A DNA stretch of 29,968 nt from Candidatus Lindowbacteria bacterium RIFCSPLOWO2_12_FULL_62_27 (GCA_001784175.1 MFPR01000010.1:1145-31112); one strand, 5' to 3'; numbered from the stretch's first letter, positions 8,273 through 16,171 are shown. Made by a program: numbers and translations. The notes: a model not told the origin generated them from the letters alone.

Positions 8273-9658
8273 GTGGAAAATTCTGATCCGAATTCGACAC
8301 GGCCGGGTCGAGGCCGCCCGGTCCGGTTCTGGGTGATGACCGTTGCCGTCTCCGCAGGCTTGGCGGCCGCGCTCACGGCGTTTCTGGTGAATATCTTCGA
8401 GCGCAAACAGGAGGCGAAAAATCCGTTTTACCGTGTGGTCGAATTGACGGACGAGACCGTCGATCCTGAAATCTGGGGAAAAAATTTCCCGATGCAATAC
8501 GACGGCTACAAGAAAACCGTCGACATGGTCCGGACGCGATTCGGCGGAAGCGAGGCGATGCCCCGCACGCCCCGCCAGGTCGATCCGCGGTCGGTGGTGG
8601 CGCAATCGAAGCTGGAGGAAGATCCGAGACTGAAAAGAATGTGGGCCGGGTACGCGTTCTCCGTGGATTTCCGCGAGGAGCGCGGCCACGCCTACATGCT
8701 TCTTGACCAGATATTCACCGAACGCCAGAAAGTCAAACAACCCGGCACGTGCCTGCATTGCCACGCCTCCATGTACGTGCCCTATAAAAAGGCCGGGGCC
8801 GGCGACCTCATCAAGGGATTCGAAAAGGTGAACCAGATGCCGTACAGCGACGCCAAGGAACTGGCGGTCCACCCGGTCGCCTGCATCGACTGCCACGATC
8901 CCAAAACGATGCAGCTTCGAGTGACGCGTCCGGGATTCATCGAGGGCATTCGCGCCTTCAAGGTTTCGCAGGGAATCGAGGATTACGACGTGAACACGAT
9001 GGCCACCCGGCAGGAAATGCGCACCTTCGTCTGCGGCCAGTGCCATGTCGAATACTACTTCAAAGGCCCCGAGAAACGTCTGGTCTATCCGTGGTCCAAG
9101 GGTCTCAAGGTCGACGACATCATGGCGTACTACGACGAGATCGAATTCAAGGATTGGATGCACAAGGAGAGCGGCGCCAGGACGCTCAAAGCCCAGCATC
9201 CGGAGTTCGAGATGTGGAACCAGGGCATTCATGCGCGGTCGGGCGTCGCCTGCGCCGATTGTCACATGCCTTACAAGCGCGAAGGCGCCATGAAAATCAG
9301 CGACCATCACGTCCGCAGCCCGCTCCTCAACATCAACCGGGCCTGCCAGACCTGCCACAAATGGCCTGAGGAAGAACTGAAAGGCCGGGTCGAGCAGATT
9401 CAGGAGCGCACGTTTCGCCTCCGCAACCTCGCCATGGACGCGCTGATGAATTTGATCGACGACATCAAACGCGACTCGGAGGCCGGCAAACCCCCCGCGT
9501 CGCTGGCGGCGGCCCGCGACTATCAGCGCAAGGCCCAGTTCTATCTCGATTTCGTCGAAGCCGAAAATTCAACGGGATTTCACGCGCCGCAGGAGTCCGC
9601 TCGGATTCTGGGCGAGTCGATCAACTACTCGAGGCTGGGGCAAACCGCATTGCGCTGA
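8273..9658 (+). CDS. nrfA: NrfA, pentaheme cytochrome c nitrite reductase (ammonia-forming)
   Basis: Reduces nitrite to ammonium on the outer face of the membrane, taking electrons from NrfH. GTG start with AAGGAGG 5 bases upstream. 461 aa, the usual length. An N-terminal hydrophobic segment (about 18-40) is an uncleaved anchor or signal. Five CXXCH sites lie at residues 160-164, 204-208, 254-258, 327-331 and 358-362. Landmarks match NrfA: CGQCHVEYYF with its active-site Tyr near 261, LKAQHPEFE (Lys306 and Gln308 of the calcium site), catalytic His320 in NQGIH, and the late GFHAP motif. The active-site heme 1 motif is CLHCH, whereas enteric enzymes have CXXCK there. This His-ligated type is known in some other lineages. 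Both alternatives are functional nitrite reductases in known families. Confidence 0.95.
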   Translation: MENSDPNSTRPGRGRPVRFWVMTVAVSAGLAAALTAFLVNIFERKQEAKNPFYRVVELTDETVDPEIWGKNFPMQYDGYKKTVDMVRTRFGGSEAMPRTPRQVDPRSVVAQSKLEEDPRLKRMWAGYAFSVDFREERGHAYMLLDQIFTERQKVKQPGTCLHCHASMYVPYKKAGAGDLIKGFEKVNQMPYSDAKELAVHPVACIDCHDPKTMQLRVTRPGFIEGIRAFKVSQGIEDYDVNTMATRQEMRTFVCGQCHVEYYFKGPEKRLVYPWSKGLKVDDIMAYYDEIEFKDWMHKESGARTLKAQHPEFEMWNQGIHARSGVACADCHMPYKREGAMKISDHHVRSPLLNINRACQTCHKWPEEELKGRVEQIQERTFRLRNLAMDALMNLIDDIKRDSEAGKPPASLAAARDYQRKAQFYLDFVEAENSTGFHAPQESARILGESINYSRLGQTALR

Positions 9659-9737
9659 CTGGACGCGAGGCATCTTCTCAAGTAACGTGAGGGACCGATC
9701 GAAGGAGAAGCGAAAACATTCAGCGGGAGGAAAACGG

Positions 9738-10214
9738 ATGAAAATTGGATTTTGCATTCTGATGGGCGTCCTGGTGCTGGCTGCGGCGGCGCTTGTGAAT
9801 CCGCCGCAGGCCTTGGCGGACGACGATGACGGGCCCGGAAGTCCGCAGATGGAGCGGATGAAATGTTCGATGGGCGGCATGGGATCCGCGGAGGCCGACG
9901 ACGACGACGATGACAACGGAACGGAACGCCGAAAGGGATGGAAGCGCGGCGGCTGGGGCGGGCGCTGTGACTGGAAAGACCGGGACTGCGGATACGGCCA
10001 ACATCGCCGGTGCCCGGTTCCGTTTCTGTGCATTCTGTTCACCGTTCTGGCGATCATTCACGTTCTTTTGGCCATCGAAGTCTTCAAGGACGTGCGTGCG
10101 TCCGAGCCGAAAATGAGCGGCCTCTGGGTGGCCGTGGTCCTGCTGGGCGGTCTGCCCGCCACCGTGGCCTACGCGCTGTTCCGTCTGGTGCAGATCAAAT
10201 CGGCCGGGAAATAA
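9738..10214 (+). CDS. Small acidic two-helix membrane protein of unknown function
   Basis: 158 aa from the ATG at 9738, with GGGAGG 7 bases upstream; the in-frame GTG at 9687 lacks the signal peptide at the correct place. A signal peptide (about 1-25, ending ALA) is followed by an Asp-rich segment (DDDDGPG, then ADDDDDDNG), a Gly/Trp/Arg/Cys-rich segment (WGGRCDWKDRDCGYG) and two membrane helices (about 95-115 and 130-150) joined by a short loop. The acidic clusters and paired Cys/Met residues (MKCSMGGMG) might bind metal ions; this is an inference. It lies 79 bases after nrfA on the same strand, so it may be in the same transcript. No named family recognised. Confidence 0.65.
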   Translation: MKIGFCILMGVLVLAAAALVNPPQALADDDDGPGSPQMERMKCSMGGMGSAEADDDDDDNGTERRKGWKRGGWGGRCDWKDRDCGYGQHRRCPVPFLCILFTVLAIIHVLLAIEVFKDVRASEPKMSGLWVAVVLLGGLPATVAYALFRLVQIKSAGK

Positions 10215-10215
10215 T

Positions 10216-11196
10216 TCAGTAGGCCGTGGTCCGGTATACCGGCTGAAACAATTCTGTTTTCTTCGCGCAGTAGCGTGAGAGAACACAGCCGGCGCAATCG
10301 GGCGTTTCCATTTCGGGGCACCATTTGCGGCCCGAGAAAAACAGCCAGTCGATCTCCGGCGTGCCGACGCCGGCTTCGGCTTTGATCCTCTCGACGCCTT
10401 CATACACCGCGCGCCGAACCGACCTCTCCTCCTCGGCGGACGCAAATTCCCGCCGGACCAGTTTCTCCCGCAGGTCCGCCGAATCGACCCGGACGACGCC
10501 GGTGCGCAGGGAGAGGCGCATCACATGGTAATCGACGATCGGCGGAATGTCCTCCTTCGGCAAAAAGCGCTCCGGGCGGTTCTGGAGGATCATGATGAGC
10601 ATGTTGATTTTTTTCCGCATGGGATCCCCCCCATACCCTCGGATCGTCGCCAGCGCGTCCGAGAGATACCTGGCGGGTGATGGTTCGGCCTTCGCGCGCC
10701 GAACCATCCCGGCCGGCGCCGTTCCCAGGCGTTCCATGTCTTCGCCGTAACCGTTCAGAAGCGCGAGATGCGCCTGCATGTCTGGCAGAGGGCATCCGCC
10801 CGCGTCGCACCGCCACATCGCATCGAGCTGCCCGGCCGTCACGTTTTTCTGGAAGGAGGGGGAGAAGAACTCGGGCGACTCCGCGAGCATTCTCATTCCC
10901 ATGCGCCAGATGTAATCGGACCCCTTGAAGGCCTTCCCGCCGACCGCCGCCCACATGGGCCTGAGGTATCGATGTTCAGCGTCGAACCAGAACCCGAACT
11001 GATGTTTGCTCATGGCGAAGAAGAAATCGACCGCCAGAGGATGCTCCACGGGCGGGAACAAGGCGTTCTTGTCGTCCGAAGCGAACGGGAAGGGCGAAAA
11101 ATCCGCGTGGTCCTTGAAAAAGGCTGCGATCCGGCGGACCTGTGATTCGTCCACCGAGATCGCGGGCGTGGCGGTGCGCTCGTCGGTCGAATTCAT
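10216..11196 (-). CDS. Qng1/HhH-glycosylase-like protein with four-cysteine C-terminus
   Basis: 326 aa from the ATG at 11196 (MNSTDERTATP); a longer start at 11253 would run through the divergent promoter. The N-terminal half has motifs typical of the queuosine-salvage glycosylase (Qng1, DUF2419) and HhH-GPD-related folds: FFFAMSKHQFGFWF, then GGKAFKGSDYIWR, CPLPDMQAHLALLNGYG. The C-terminus has C-x7-C-x2-C-x5-C (CPEMETPDCAGCVLSRYC), close to the iron-sulfur loop of endonuclease III/MutY (C-x6-C-x2-C-x5-C). It could hydrolyse an N-glycosidic bond in a nucleoside or nucleic acid, or be a structural relative. Its stop lies one base from the stop of the convergent gene. No strong ribosome site is seen. 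Confidence 0.6.
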   Translation of the reverse strand: MNSTDERTATPAISVDESQVRRIAAFFKDHADFSPFPFASDDKNALFPPVEHPLAVDFFFAMSKHQFGFWFDAEHRYLRPMWAAVGGKAFKGSDYIWRMGMRMLAESPEFFSPSFQKNVTAGQLDAMWRCDAGGCPLPDMQAHLALLNGYGEDMERLGTAPAGMVRRAKAEPSPARYLSDALATIRGYGGDPMRKKINMLIMILQNRPERFLPKEDIPPIVDYHVMRLSLRTGVVRVDSADLREKLVRREFASAEEERSVRRAVYEGVERIKAEAGVGTPEIDWLFFSGRKWCPEMETPDCAGCVLSRYCAKKTELFQPVYRTTAY

Positions 11197-11208
11197 TTGC
11201 GTTCTTGT

Positions 11209-11244
11209 AACAGCATTGCTGTTTTCCCGCAATCCGCGTATGAT
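11209..11244 (+). promoter_or_regulatory. Promoter of the DedA gene with overlapping palindrome
   Basis: -35 TTGCTG (11216-11221), exactly 17 bp spacer, -10 TATGAT (11239-11244), about 22 bases before the ATG at 11266. A palindrome AACAGC-ATT-GCTGTT (11209-11223) covers the -35 and lies between divergent genes, so a repressor or shared regulator could bind there. Confidence 0.55.
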
Positions 11245-11265
11245 GTCCGGCATTTGGAGTTCGCG

Positions 11266-11901
11266 ATGGAATGGATCTTGAAATTAAAATTCTATCTGTT
11301 CACGCCGGAAGGCCTTCAGCAGATGATCCTCGCGTGGGGCTATCTCGTGCTGATCGGGATCGTCTTTGCGGAAACGGGCCTGCTGGTGGGTTTTTTCCTG
11401 CCGGGGGATTCCCTGCTGTTTGTGTCCGGGTTTCTTGCGGGCCTCGGCCATCTGAACCTTCTGTGGCTGAACGTCACGCTGAGCCTGGCCGCCATCGTGG
11501 GCGACACGGTGGGGTACTGGATCGGCGCACGCGCGGGCGTTGCGATCTACGGGCGGGAGGACACGCGGTTTTTCAAGAAGAGGCACCTCCTGCGCACGAA
11601 GGAATTCTACGAGCGGCACGGAGGCAAGACGATCGTCCTTGCGCGATTCGTGCCGATCGTCCGGACGTTCGCGCCGGTGGTGGCGGGCGTGGCGCAGATG
11701 AAGTATCGGCGGTTTCTTTCCTTCAACATTTTCGGCGGGATCGGCTGGGTGCTGGTGATGACCTCGCTGGGTTACCATCTCGGCAGCATTCCGTGGGTCC
11801 AGAGGAATCTGGAGAAGGCCGTGCTCATGGTCATCGTTCTCAGCGTTCTGCCGATCGTGATCGAATACTGGAAATCGCGCCGCCGGCCCGCCGGCCCCTG
11901 A
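11266..11901 (+). CDS. DedA-family membrane protein
   Basis: 211 aa, start ATG at 11266 with TTGGAG upstream. DedA/SNARE-associated family: an integral inner-membrane protein linked to lipid flipping and membrane-potential homeostasis. Seen here: the FLPGDSLLFVSGFLAG motif near residues 45-60, the GDTVGYWIGARAG segment near 83-95, the conserved ERHGGKTIVLARFVPIVRTF motif near 125-143, and hydrophobic helices at about 20-40, 45-65, 75-95, 150-170 and 180-200. Length is typical. The methyltransferase gene starts one base after its stop, suggesting a shared transcript, although no functional link is known. Confidence 0.9.
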   Translation: MEWILKLKFYLFTPEGLQQMILAWGYLVLIGIVFAETGLLVGFFLPGDSLLFVSGFLAGLGHLNLLWLNVTLSLAAIVGDTVGYWIGARAGVAIYGREDTRFFKKRHLLRTKEFYERHGGKTIVLARFVPIVRTFAPVVAGVAQMKYRRFLSFNIFGGIGWVLVMTSLGYHLGSIPWVQRNLEKAVLMVIVLSVLPIVIEYWKSRRRPAGP

Positions 11902-11902
11902 T

Positions 11903-12589
11903 GTGAACGCCGATCCCCTTCGGAAAAAATACGCGCGGATCGCGGGCTGGTATGATCTCCTGGATTTCCCGTGGGAAATGCTGCGATACCGGAAAGTCCG
12001 GCCGGAGGTCTGGCGGCGTACGTCCGGCGCACGATTGATTCTGGATGCGGGCGCCGGGACGGGCCGGAACATTCCATATTATCCTCCCTCGGCGCACGTG
12101 ACCGGGGTGGATCTTTCGGAAGCGATGCTGGTCCGCGCGCGGCGCCGCGCCGCCACGTCTTCGGCCGTGCGGCTCTCCTGCGGAACCGTCTTGGCGCTTC
12201 CGTTCAAATCGCGGACCTTCGACGCGGTGGTGTCGACGTTTTTGTTCTGCGTTCTCCCTGACGATCTTCAGCCGCCGGCCTTGAAGGAACTGTCGCGGGT
12301 TCTGAAACCGGGCGGCCGCGCCATTCTGCTCGAATATCAGTACTCGCGCCATCCGTGGCGCCGCGCGGTGATGAAGGCCATGTCGCCGTGGGTGGCGTGG
12401 GCCTACGGCGCGCGTTTTGATCGCCGGACCCCCGAGCATCTTGCGTCGGGCGGCTGGCGAATCCTGGAGGACCGGTTCGTGTCGGGCGACACGGTGAAAG
12501 TGATCGTCGCGGAACCGGGGCCACTTGGAGATGGACGCAGAATTCAACCGGGTGTATCATCCGGGATCGAGCATGAGGGAGGAAGGTGA
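11903..12589 (+). CDS. Class I SAM-dependent methyltransferase (UbiE-like)
   Basis: 228 aa, GTG start one base after the dedA stop, so translation may be coupled; no separate ribosome site. Rossmann-type methyltransferase: motif I is ILDAGAGTGRNIPYY (about 46-60), followed by the acidic motif II GVDLSEAML and post-II residues ALPFKSRTFDAVVSTFLF, then RVLKPGGRAILLEYQ. This order is the UbiE/COQ5/type 11 methyltransferase pattern. The substrate is unknown; quinones, lipids or small molecules are all possible. The C-terminal 30 residues are poorly conserved-looking. The precorrin-2 dehydrogenase-like gene starts 8 bases later. Confidence 0.85.
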   Translation: MNADPLRKKYARIAGWYDLLDFPWEMLRYRKVRPEVWRRTSGARLILDAGAGTGRNIPYYPPSAHVTGVDLSEAMLVRARRRAATSSAVRLSCGTVLALPFKSRTFDAVVSTFLFCVLPDDLQPPALKELSRVLKPGGRAILLEYQYSRHPWRRAVMKAMSPWVAWAYGARFDRRTPEHLASGGWRILEDRFVSGDTVKVIVAEPGPLGDGRRIQPGVSSGIEHEGGR

Positions 12590-12596
12590 TCGGCGC

Positions 12597-13208
12597 GTGG
12601 TGAGGGCCCGGCATTTGTTTCAACTGAACCTCGACCTGGGCGGCCGGCCGTGTCTGGTGGTCGGCGGCGACGGCGAGGCGCTGGAAAAGACGGAGCGGCT
12701 GATCGAATGCGAAGCCGACGTGACGCTGGTAAGCCCGATAGTTCTTCCGCGGCTGGAGGAACTGGCGCGCGCCGGGAGACTCCGCTGGGAGGCCCGGCGG
12801 TATCGGCCGGGGGACGAGGCCGGCCGGTATTTTGTGCTCAACTGCGTCAAGACGGACCCGGCGCTGTCGGCGGAACTGTTTCAGCGCTGTTCCGCCGCCG
12901 GCATTCTGATTTCATCCTACGACCAGCCGGAGGCCAGTTTGGCGACGATGGCCGCGCTGGTCCGCGCGGGATCGATGCGCCTGGCGATTTCGAGCGACGG
13001 AGAAAGCCCGGCGGTCGCGCGGAAACTGCGGATCGAGCTGGAGAAACTGCTGGACGACCGCTTCGCGCGCTTTGTCGAATGGGTCGCGGCCTACCGCAAG
13101 AAAATGACGGACGAGGGCGTTCCGCCGGAGGAGCGCAAGCGAAGGCTGCGGGACTTGATGGCCGGCTTCGAAATTTCCGGCACGATCAAATATCCGGAGT
13201 CGTTCTAG
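12597..13208 (+). CDS. Precorrin-2 dehydrogenase / siroheme synthase N-terminal-like protein
   Basis: 203 aa from the GTG at 12597, 10 bases after GGGAGGAAGG and just past the methyltransferase stop; ATGs further upstream overlap the previous gene. CysG N-terminal/Met8p family, which oxidises precorrin-2 to sirohydrochlorin with NAD. The opening LFQLNLDLGGRPCLVVGGD is the usual first strand and turn, and MRLAISSDGESPAVARKLR matches the family's ISS-GGTSP-x-AR motif. The NAD loop reads GGDGEALEK in place of the usual GGG-x-VA-x-RK, and the usual 'NVVDD'-type segment is LNCVKTDP, so it is a divergent member. It may act in siroheme or other tetrapyrrole metabolism. The stop overlaps that of the convergent cobalamin gene. 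Confidence 0.72.
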   Translation: MVRARHLFQLNLDLGGRPCLVVGGDGEALEKTERLIECEADVTLVSPIVLPRLEELARAGRLRWEARRYRPGDEAGRYFVLNCVKTDPALSAELFQRCSAAGILISSYDQPEASLATMAALVRAGSMRLAISSDGESPAVARKLRIELEKLLDDRFARFVEWVAAYRKKMTDEGVPPEERKRRLRDLMAGFEISGTIKYPESF

Positions 13209-13804
13209 TACTCAATCCCCTTCTGCGCGATGATGCCCTCGAGTTTGTAGGGGTGCTTGATCTCCTTCATTTCAGTCACGAGGTTGGCGAGTTCCACGAT
13301 TTCCGGTTTGGCGTTGCGGCCGGTGAGGACGATGTGCACCTTGGGCGGCCGCTGTTTCAAGAAGTCGACGACCGACGCCAGCGGCAGGAACCCATAGTCG
13401 ATCACGTAATTGATTTCGTCCCAGATGACGGTCCGGTAGCGGCCGGACGACACGCATTCCTTGCATTTTTCCCACGTTTCAAGGGTCGTCCGGACATCGA
13501 GGTCCCGGTTGTTGGTGTTCCAGGTGAACCCGGCGCCCATGGTGAAAAAATCGAGTCCCTCGATTTTTTCGGCGATGATCCGCTCTCCATATTTAAAGTC
13601 CTTCGGGCTTTTCATGAACTGTACCACGGCCGCCTTCCATCCGTGGGCGACCGTGCGAAAGGCCATGAGGACCGCAGCCGAGGTTTTGCCTTTGCCGTCG
13701 CCGGTAAAGACCATGACCAGCGACTTGTCCTTTTTCTTCGCGCTGATCTTCATCTTCCGCCGGATCGTCTCCCTTGTCTGATCGTCCTGCTCTTTCGTCC
13801 GCAT
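13205..13804 (-). CDS. cobO: Cob(I)alamin adenosyltransferase, CobO/BtuR type
   Basis: Attaches 5'-deoxyadenosine from ATP to cob(I)alamin, making adenosylcobalamin. 199 aa from the ATG at 13804, with AGGGTG about 6 bases upstream. The P-loop is GDGKGKTSAAVLMAF near residues 36-50. Also visible are VVQFMKSPKDFKYGE, the IWDEINYVIDYG Walker B-like segment and VHIVLTGRNAKPEIVELA, all typical of the family. Length matches CobO. Adenosylcobalamin-dependent enzymes often act in microcompartments and a BMC locus lies 15 kb away, but no such enzyme is in this window. Its stop (TAG at 13207-13205) overlaps the TAG of the convergent gene in a CTAG. Confidence 0.93.
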   Translation of the reverse strand: MRTKEQDDQTRETIRRKMKISAKKKDKSLVMVFTGDGKGKTSAAVLMAFRTVAHGWKAAVVQFMKSPKDFKYGERIIAEKIEGLDFFTMGAGFTWNTNNRDLDVRTTLETWEKCKECVSSGRYRTVIWDEINYVIDYGFLPLASVVDFLKQRPPKVHIVLTGRNAKPEIVELANLVTEMKEIKHPYKLEGIIAQKGIEY

Positions 13805-13848
13805 GACCACACCCTACCAGCAAGCCGCCCCGCAGGGAAGATTGAAAA

Positions 13849-13877
13849 TTGACTCCCGCCGGGGCGGTCGGTACAAT
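13849..13877 (+). promoter_or_regulatory. Strong sigma-70-type promoter for the pilus genes, giving a leaderless mRNA
   Basis: -35 TTGACT (13849-13854), 17-bp spacer, -10 TACAAT (13872-13877). Transcription should start within a base or two of the ATG at 13886, leaving no room for a ribosome binding site, and none is visible. Confidence 0.6.
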
Positions 13878-13885
13878 GGGTAAAC

Positions 13886-15367
13886 ATGAACCTGTATCTG
13901 CGGGACCGGCTGGAAGGCTGGTTGGGGCGGCCGACCCGCGCGGCTGGATTTTCCATTTCTGACGAGCGCGCGGTCGGCGTGATGGTGCGGCGGCCGGCGG
14001 GCGGCAAACTGGTTGCGCACATGCTGGAGCGTCCGGAGGAGCACCGGGGCTGGGCGGCGGTGATGGAGCCGGTGCGATTTTTCGCGCGCCGGACGGTGAT
14101 CCCGAAGGAATTCTCCGGCCGGGAATCGGAGTATGTCCGGTACAATTATCCCGATCTGATCCCTCTGCAGGAAGCGCATTCGATCCTGTTGCGCTTTGAG
14201 CGTGCGGGCGATTCCGGCGAGACCCTCCTGCACGGCATTCGCGAAAACCGTCTTGAGGAGTTCCTGGCCGATCGCCGGAGAGACAGCCGGATGCCGCGGC
14301 TCACCGGCGTGGTTCCGCCGGCGTCCGCGTTTGCCGCCGCGATCCGGGCCGCGCGGCCCAGCCTTTCGGGAAAACTCATCGCCGTCCTGGTGGGTGGCCG
14401 GACCACGCGGTACTTGGGCCTGAAGGACGGCCGCGTGGTCAGCGTGTTCGACGATGTGCACCGGCCGGACTTGAGGAATGCGCATCTGAAATTCAAAAAG
14501 ACAATCCAGCGTGTGATGTGGTACATGGAGAGCGAGGGTCTCGGAGGTCTGCCGGACCGCCTGCTGGTCATGGGCGACCCCACCGTCCGGTCCTGGCTGG
14601 AGGATGTTTCAAAACAATTCGAAGGCGTACGGATGGAATACGCGGACCTTCCGGCGGAGCTGGGCCTGAGGTTGCCGTCGGGCATTGCGCCCGAACCGGC
14701 GATTCTCGCGCTGGGCGCGGCGATCTGCTCGATGGACGACGCCAAATCCGAACTGAATTTCATCGGCGTTCCGAAGGCCGTTGCGGCCCGAAGGTTCGAC
14801 GCGTACGACCTTGTGATCTACGGGTCGGTCGCGGCGATGCTGGCGCTTTCCTTCGTGACGCTCAACGCCGTCACCGCCACGCGGGTCCGCGCGCTCAAAG
14901 AGGAGCTTCAGGCGAACACGCGGCGCATCCAGTCTCTGCGGGAAGAGGTCGACGCCAAACGAGGGCTGGCGCCGGTGTCGGAGAAACTGGTGTCCTACAG
15001 CGAACGGCGGTTTTCCAACACGGACCTGGCCGGCCGGCAGGTGATGGACGCGTTGCCGGATTTTCTGACGGTGATTGCGGAATCGGTCCCGGACGGCGTC
15101 CGGCTGGACAGGGTGGGCAGCGGCGCCGCCGAGCCGGGGGAGGAACCCAACCGGTCGTACCGCAGCATCCTGCCGAAATCCGCGGGTCTTGATCAGGTGG
15201 CGCTGATCGGCGAGACGCGGTTCCCTGAAAAGGCAATGCGCTGGGTGGAGATTCTGTCGCGCCGGCTGGGCCAGCCGGTGACGATGGAAGAGATGAAATC
15301 GGACGGCGCCGCCGGATACCGCTTCCGGATCGTGGTCGGATCGAAGGGGGAGGCGCGCCGTGCGTAA
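13886..15367 (+). CDS. PilM-PilN fusion (GspL-like) pilus/secretion assembly protein
   Basis: 493 aa. Residues about 15-290 have the shape of a PilM/GspL actin-like domain: GKLIAVLVGGRTTRYLGLKD is the central phosphate-type strand pair, followed by KFKKTIQRVMWYMES and EPAILALGAAI. Residues 289-296 (ELNFIGVP) match the short N-terminal motif of PilN. A single membrane helix follows (308-328), then a coiled-coil segment (about 333-360) and a small alpha/beta domain to the end. PilM and PilN are separate in most type IVa pilus systems; GspL of type II secretion joins them. The protein should recruit the assembly ATPase and platform to the inner membrane. It overlaps the next gene by 8 bases and has a leaderless-type promoter. 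Confidence 0.78.
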   Translation: MNLYLRDRLEGWLGRPTRAAGFSISDERAVGVMVRRPAGGKLVAHMLERPEEHRGWAAVMEPVRFFARRTVIPKEFSGRESEYVRYNYPDLIPLQEAHSILLRFERAGDSGETLLHGIRENRLEEFLADRRRDSRMPRLTGVVPPASAFAAAIRAARPSLSGKLIAVLVGGRTTRYLGLKDGRVVSVFDDVHRPDLRNAHLKFKKTIQRVMWYMESEGLGGLPDRLLVMGDPTVRSWLEDVSKQFEGVRMEYADLPAELGLRLPSGIAPEPAILALGAAICSMDDAKSELNFIGVPKAVAARRFDAYDLVIYGSVAAMLALSFVTLNAVTATRVRALKEELQANTRRIQSLREEVDAKRGLAPVSEKLVSYSERRFSNTDLAGRQVMDALPDFLTVIAESVPDGVRLDRVGSGAAEPGEEPNRSYRSILPKSAGLDQVALIGETRFPEKAMRWVEILSRRLGQPVTMEEMKSDGAAGYRFRIVVGSKGEARRA

Positions 15368-15854
15368 AGTGGCGAATGTGTGCGTGCCTATCGTGCTGTT
15401 GACCGTTATTCTGGGCGCGATCTATTTCCGGCACTGGGTCCAGACGGCGCGGGACATCGTGCGGATTCAGGAGACGCAGGAGACGGACCTGACGCTTCTG
15501 GAGCGCGCCAAGGAGCGGCTCCAGGACCTCTCGACGCTGCAGATCGCGCTTCGCGTCAAGCTCTTCGGGCCGGCCGCGGCCGATGACGCGGCGCGGTCGC
15601 CGGAACCTCCCGCGCTCTCGCCCCGGGCGCTGCCGGCGGCGGTGGTGAGCGCGCTGGACCGGCATTCGGTGCGTCTGGTGTTTTACCGGCAGTCGGGCCG
15701 GCAGGCGCAGGTTCAGTTTGAGGGAGCGTTTGACGGTGTCATCAAATTTCTGGCCGCGACGAGCGCCGACATGCCCCGGGCCGAGGGATTTCTGATGGAG
15801 CGCGGCGAAAAAAATACGGTGAAACTGACGCTGTCGTTTCCGGTGGCGGCCTGA
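15360..15854 (+). CDS. PilO/GspM-like inner-membrane protein
   Basis: 164 aa, GTG at 15360 overlapping the stop of the PilM-N gene. One membrane helix (about 8-24), then a coiled-coil stretch (about 32-62: ARDIVRIQETQETDL and LLERAKERLQDL) and a C-terminal ferredoxin-like domain with QVQFEGAFDGVIKFLAA, the strand-helix pattern of PilO and GspM. PilO dimerises with PilN to tie the inner-membrane platform to the secretin. Assignment rests on topology and position rather than on strict motifs. The next start overlaps its stop (TGATG), so the three genes are translationally coupled. Confidence 0.7.
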   Translation: MRKVANVCVPIVLLTVILGAIYFRHWVQTARDIVRIQETQETDLTLLERAKERLQDLSTLQIALRVKLFGPAAADDAARSPEPPALSPRALPAAVVSALDRHSVRLVFYRQSGRQAQVQFEGAFDGVIKFLAATSADMPRAEGFLMERGEKNTVKLTLSFPVAA

Positions 15855-16126
15855 TGAAGAAACTCGCCGCCCTGATTCTGTTGCTCGTGTCCATCGGCTG
15901 GGCGGCCTACGTGTTCGGCTTTTCGAGGACCGCCGACGCCCGTATCGAGCCTGAGGTGCTTTACCGTCCCGACCGGCAGCTTCCGGAATTTGTCCGGCAC
16001 CTGGACACGCTCCAGACTCGCATGCAGCAGCAAATGGAACTTCTGGAACACGCCGAAAAAATGCGTCAGGACCCGTCTTCCGCAGGTTTCCCCGCCAAGC
16101 CGCTCCGCGATCCATTTTCGTCCTGA
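15854..16126 (+). CDS. Short membrane-anchored protein ending in RDPF, possible PilP remnant
   Basis: 90 aa. A membrane helix or uncleaved signal (about 3-22) precedes a predicted helical stretch (HLDTLQTRMQQQMELLEHAE) and ends PLRDPFSS. A RDPF motif near the start of the folded part is typical of PilP/GspC-type pilotin-like partners of the secretin, but here the protein stops right there and the beta domain is absent. It may be a complete short variant, or a PilP truncated where the accessory island begins. The start overlaps the PilO-like stop. Confidence 0.6.
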   Translation: MKKLAALILLLVSIGWAAYVFGFSRTADARIEPEVLYRPDRQLPEFVRHLDTLQTRMQQQMELLEHAEKMRQDPSSAGFPAKPLRDPFSS

Positions 16127-16171
16127 TTCCGGGCCGGCGTCGGAGACGCGGGCGCAGCCCGCAGTTCATAC

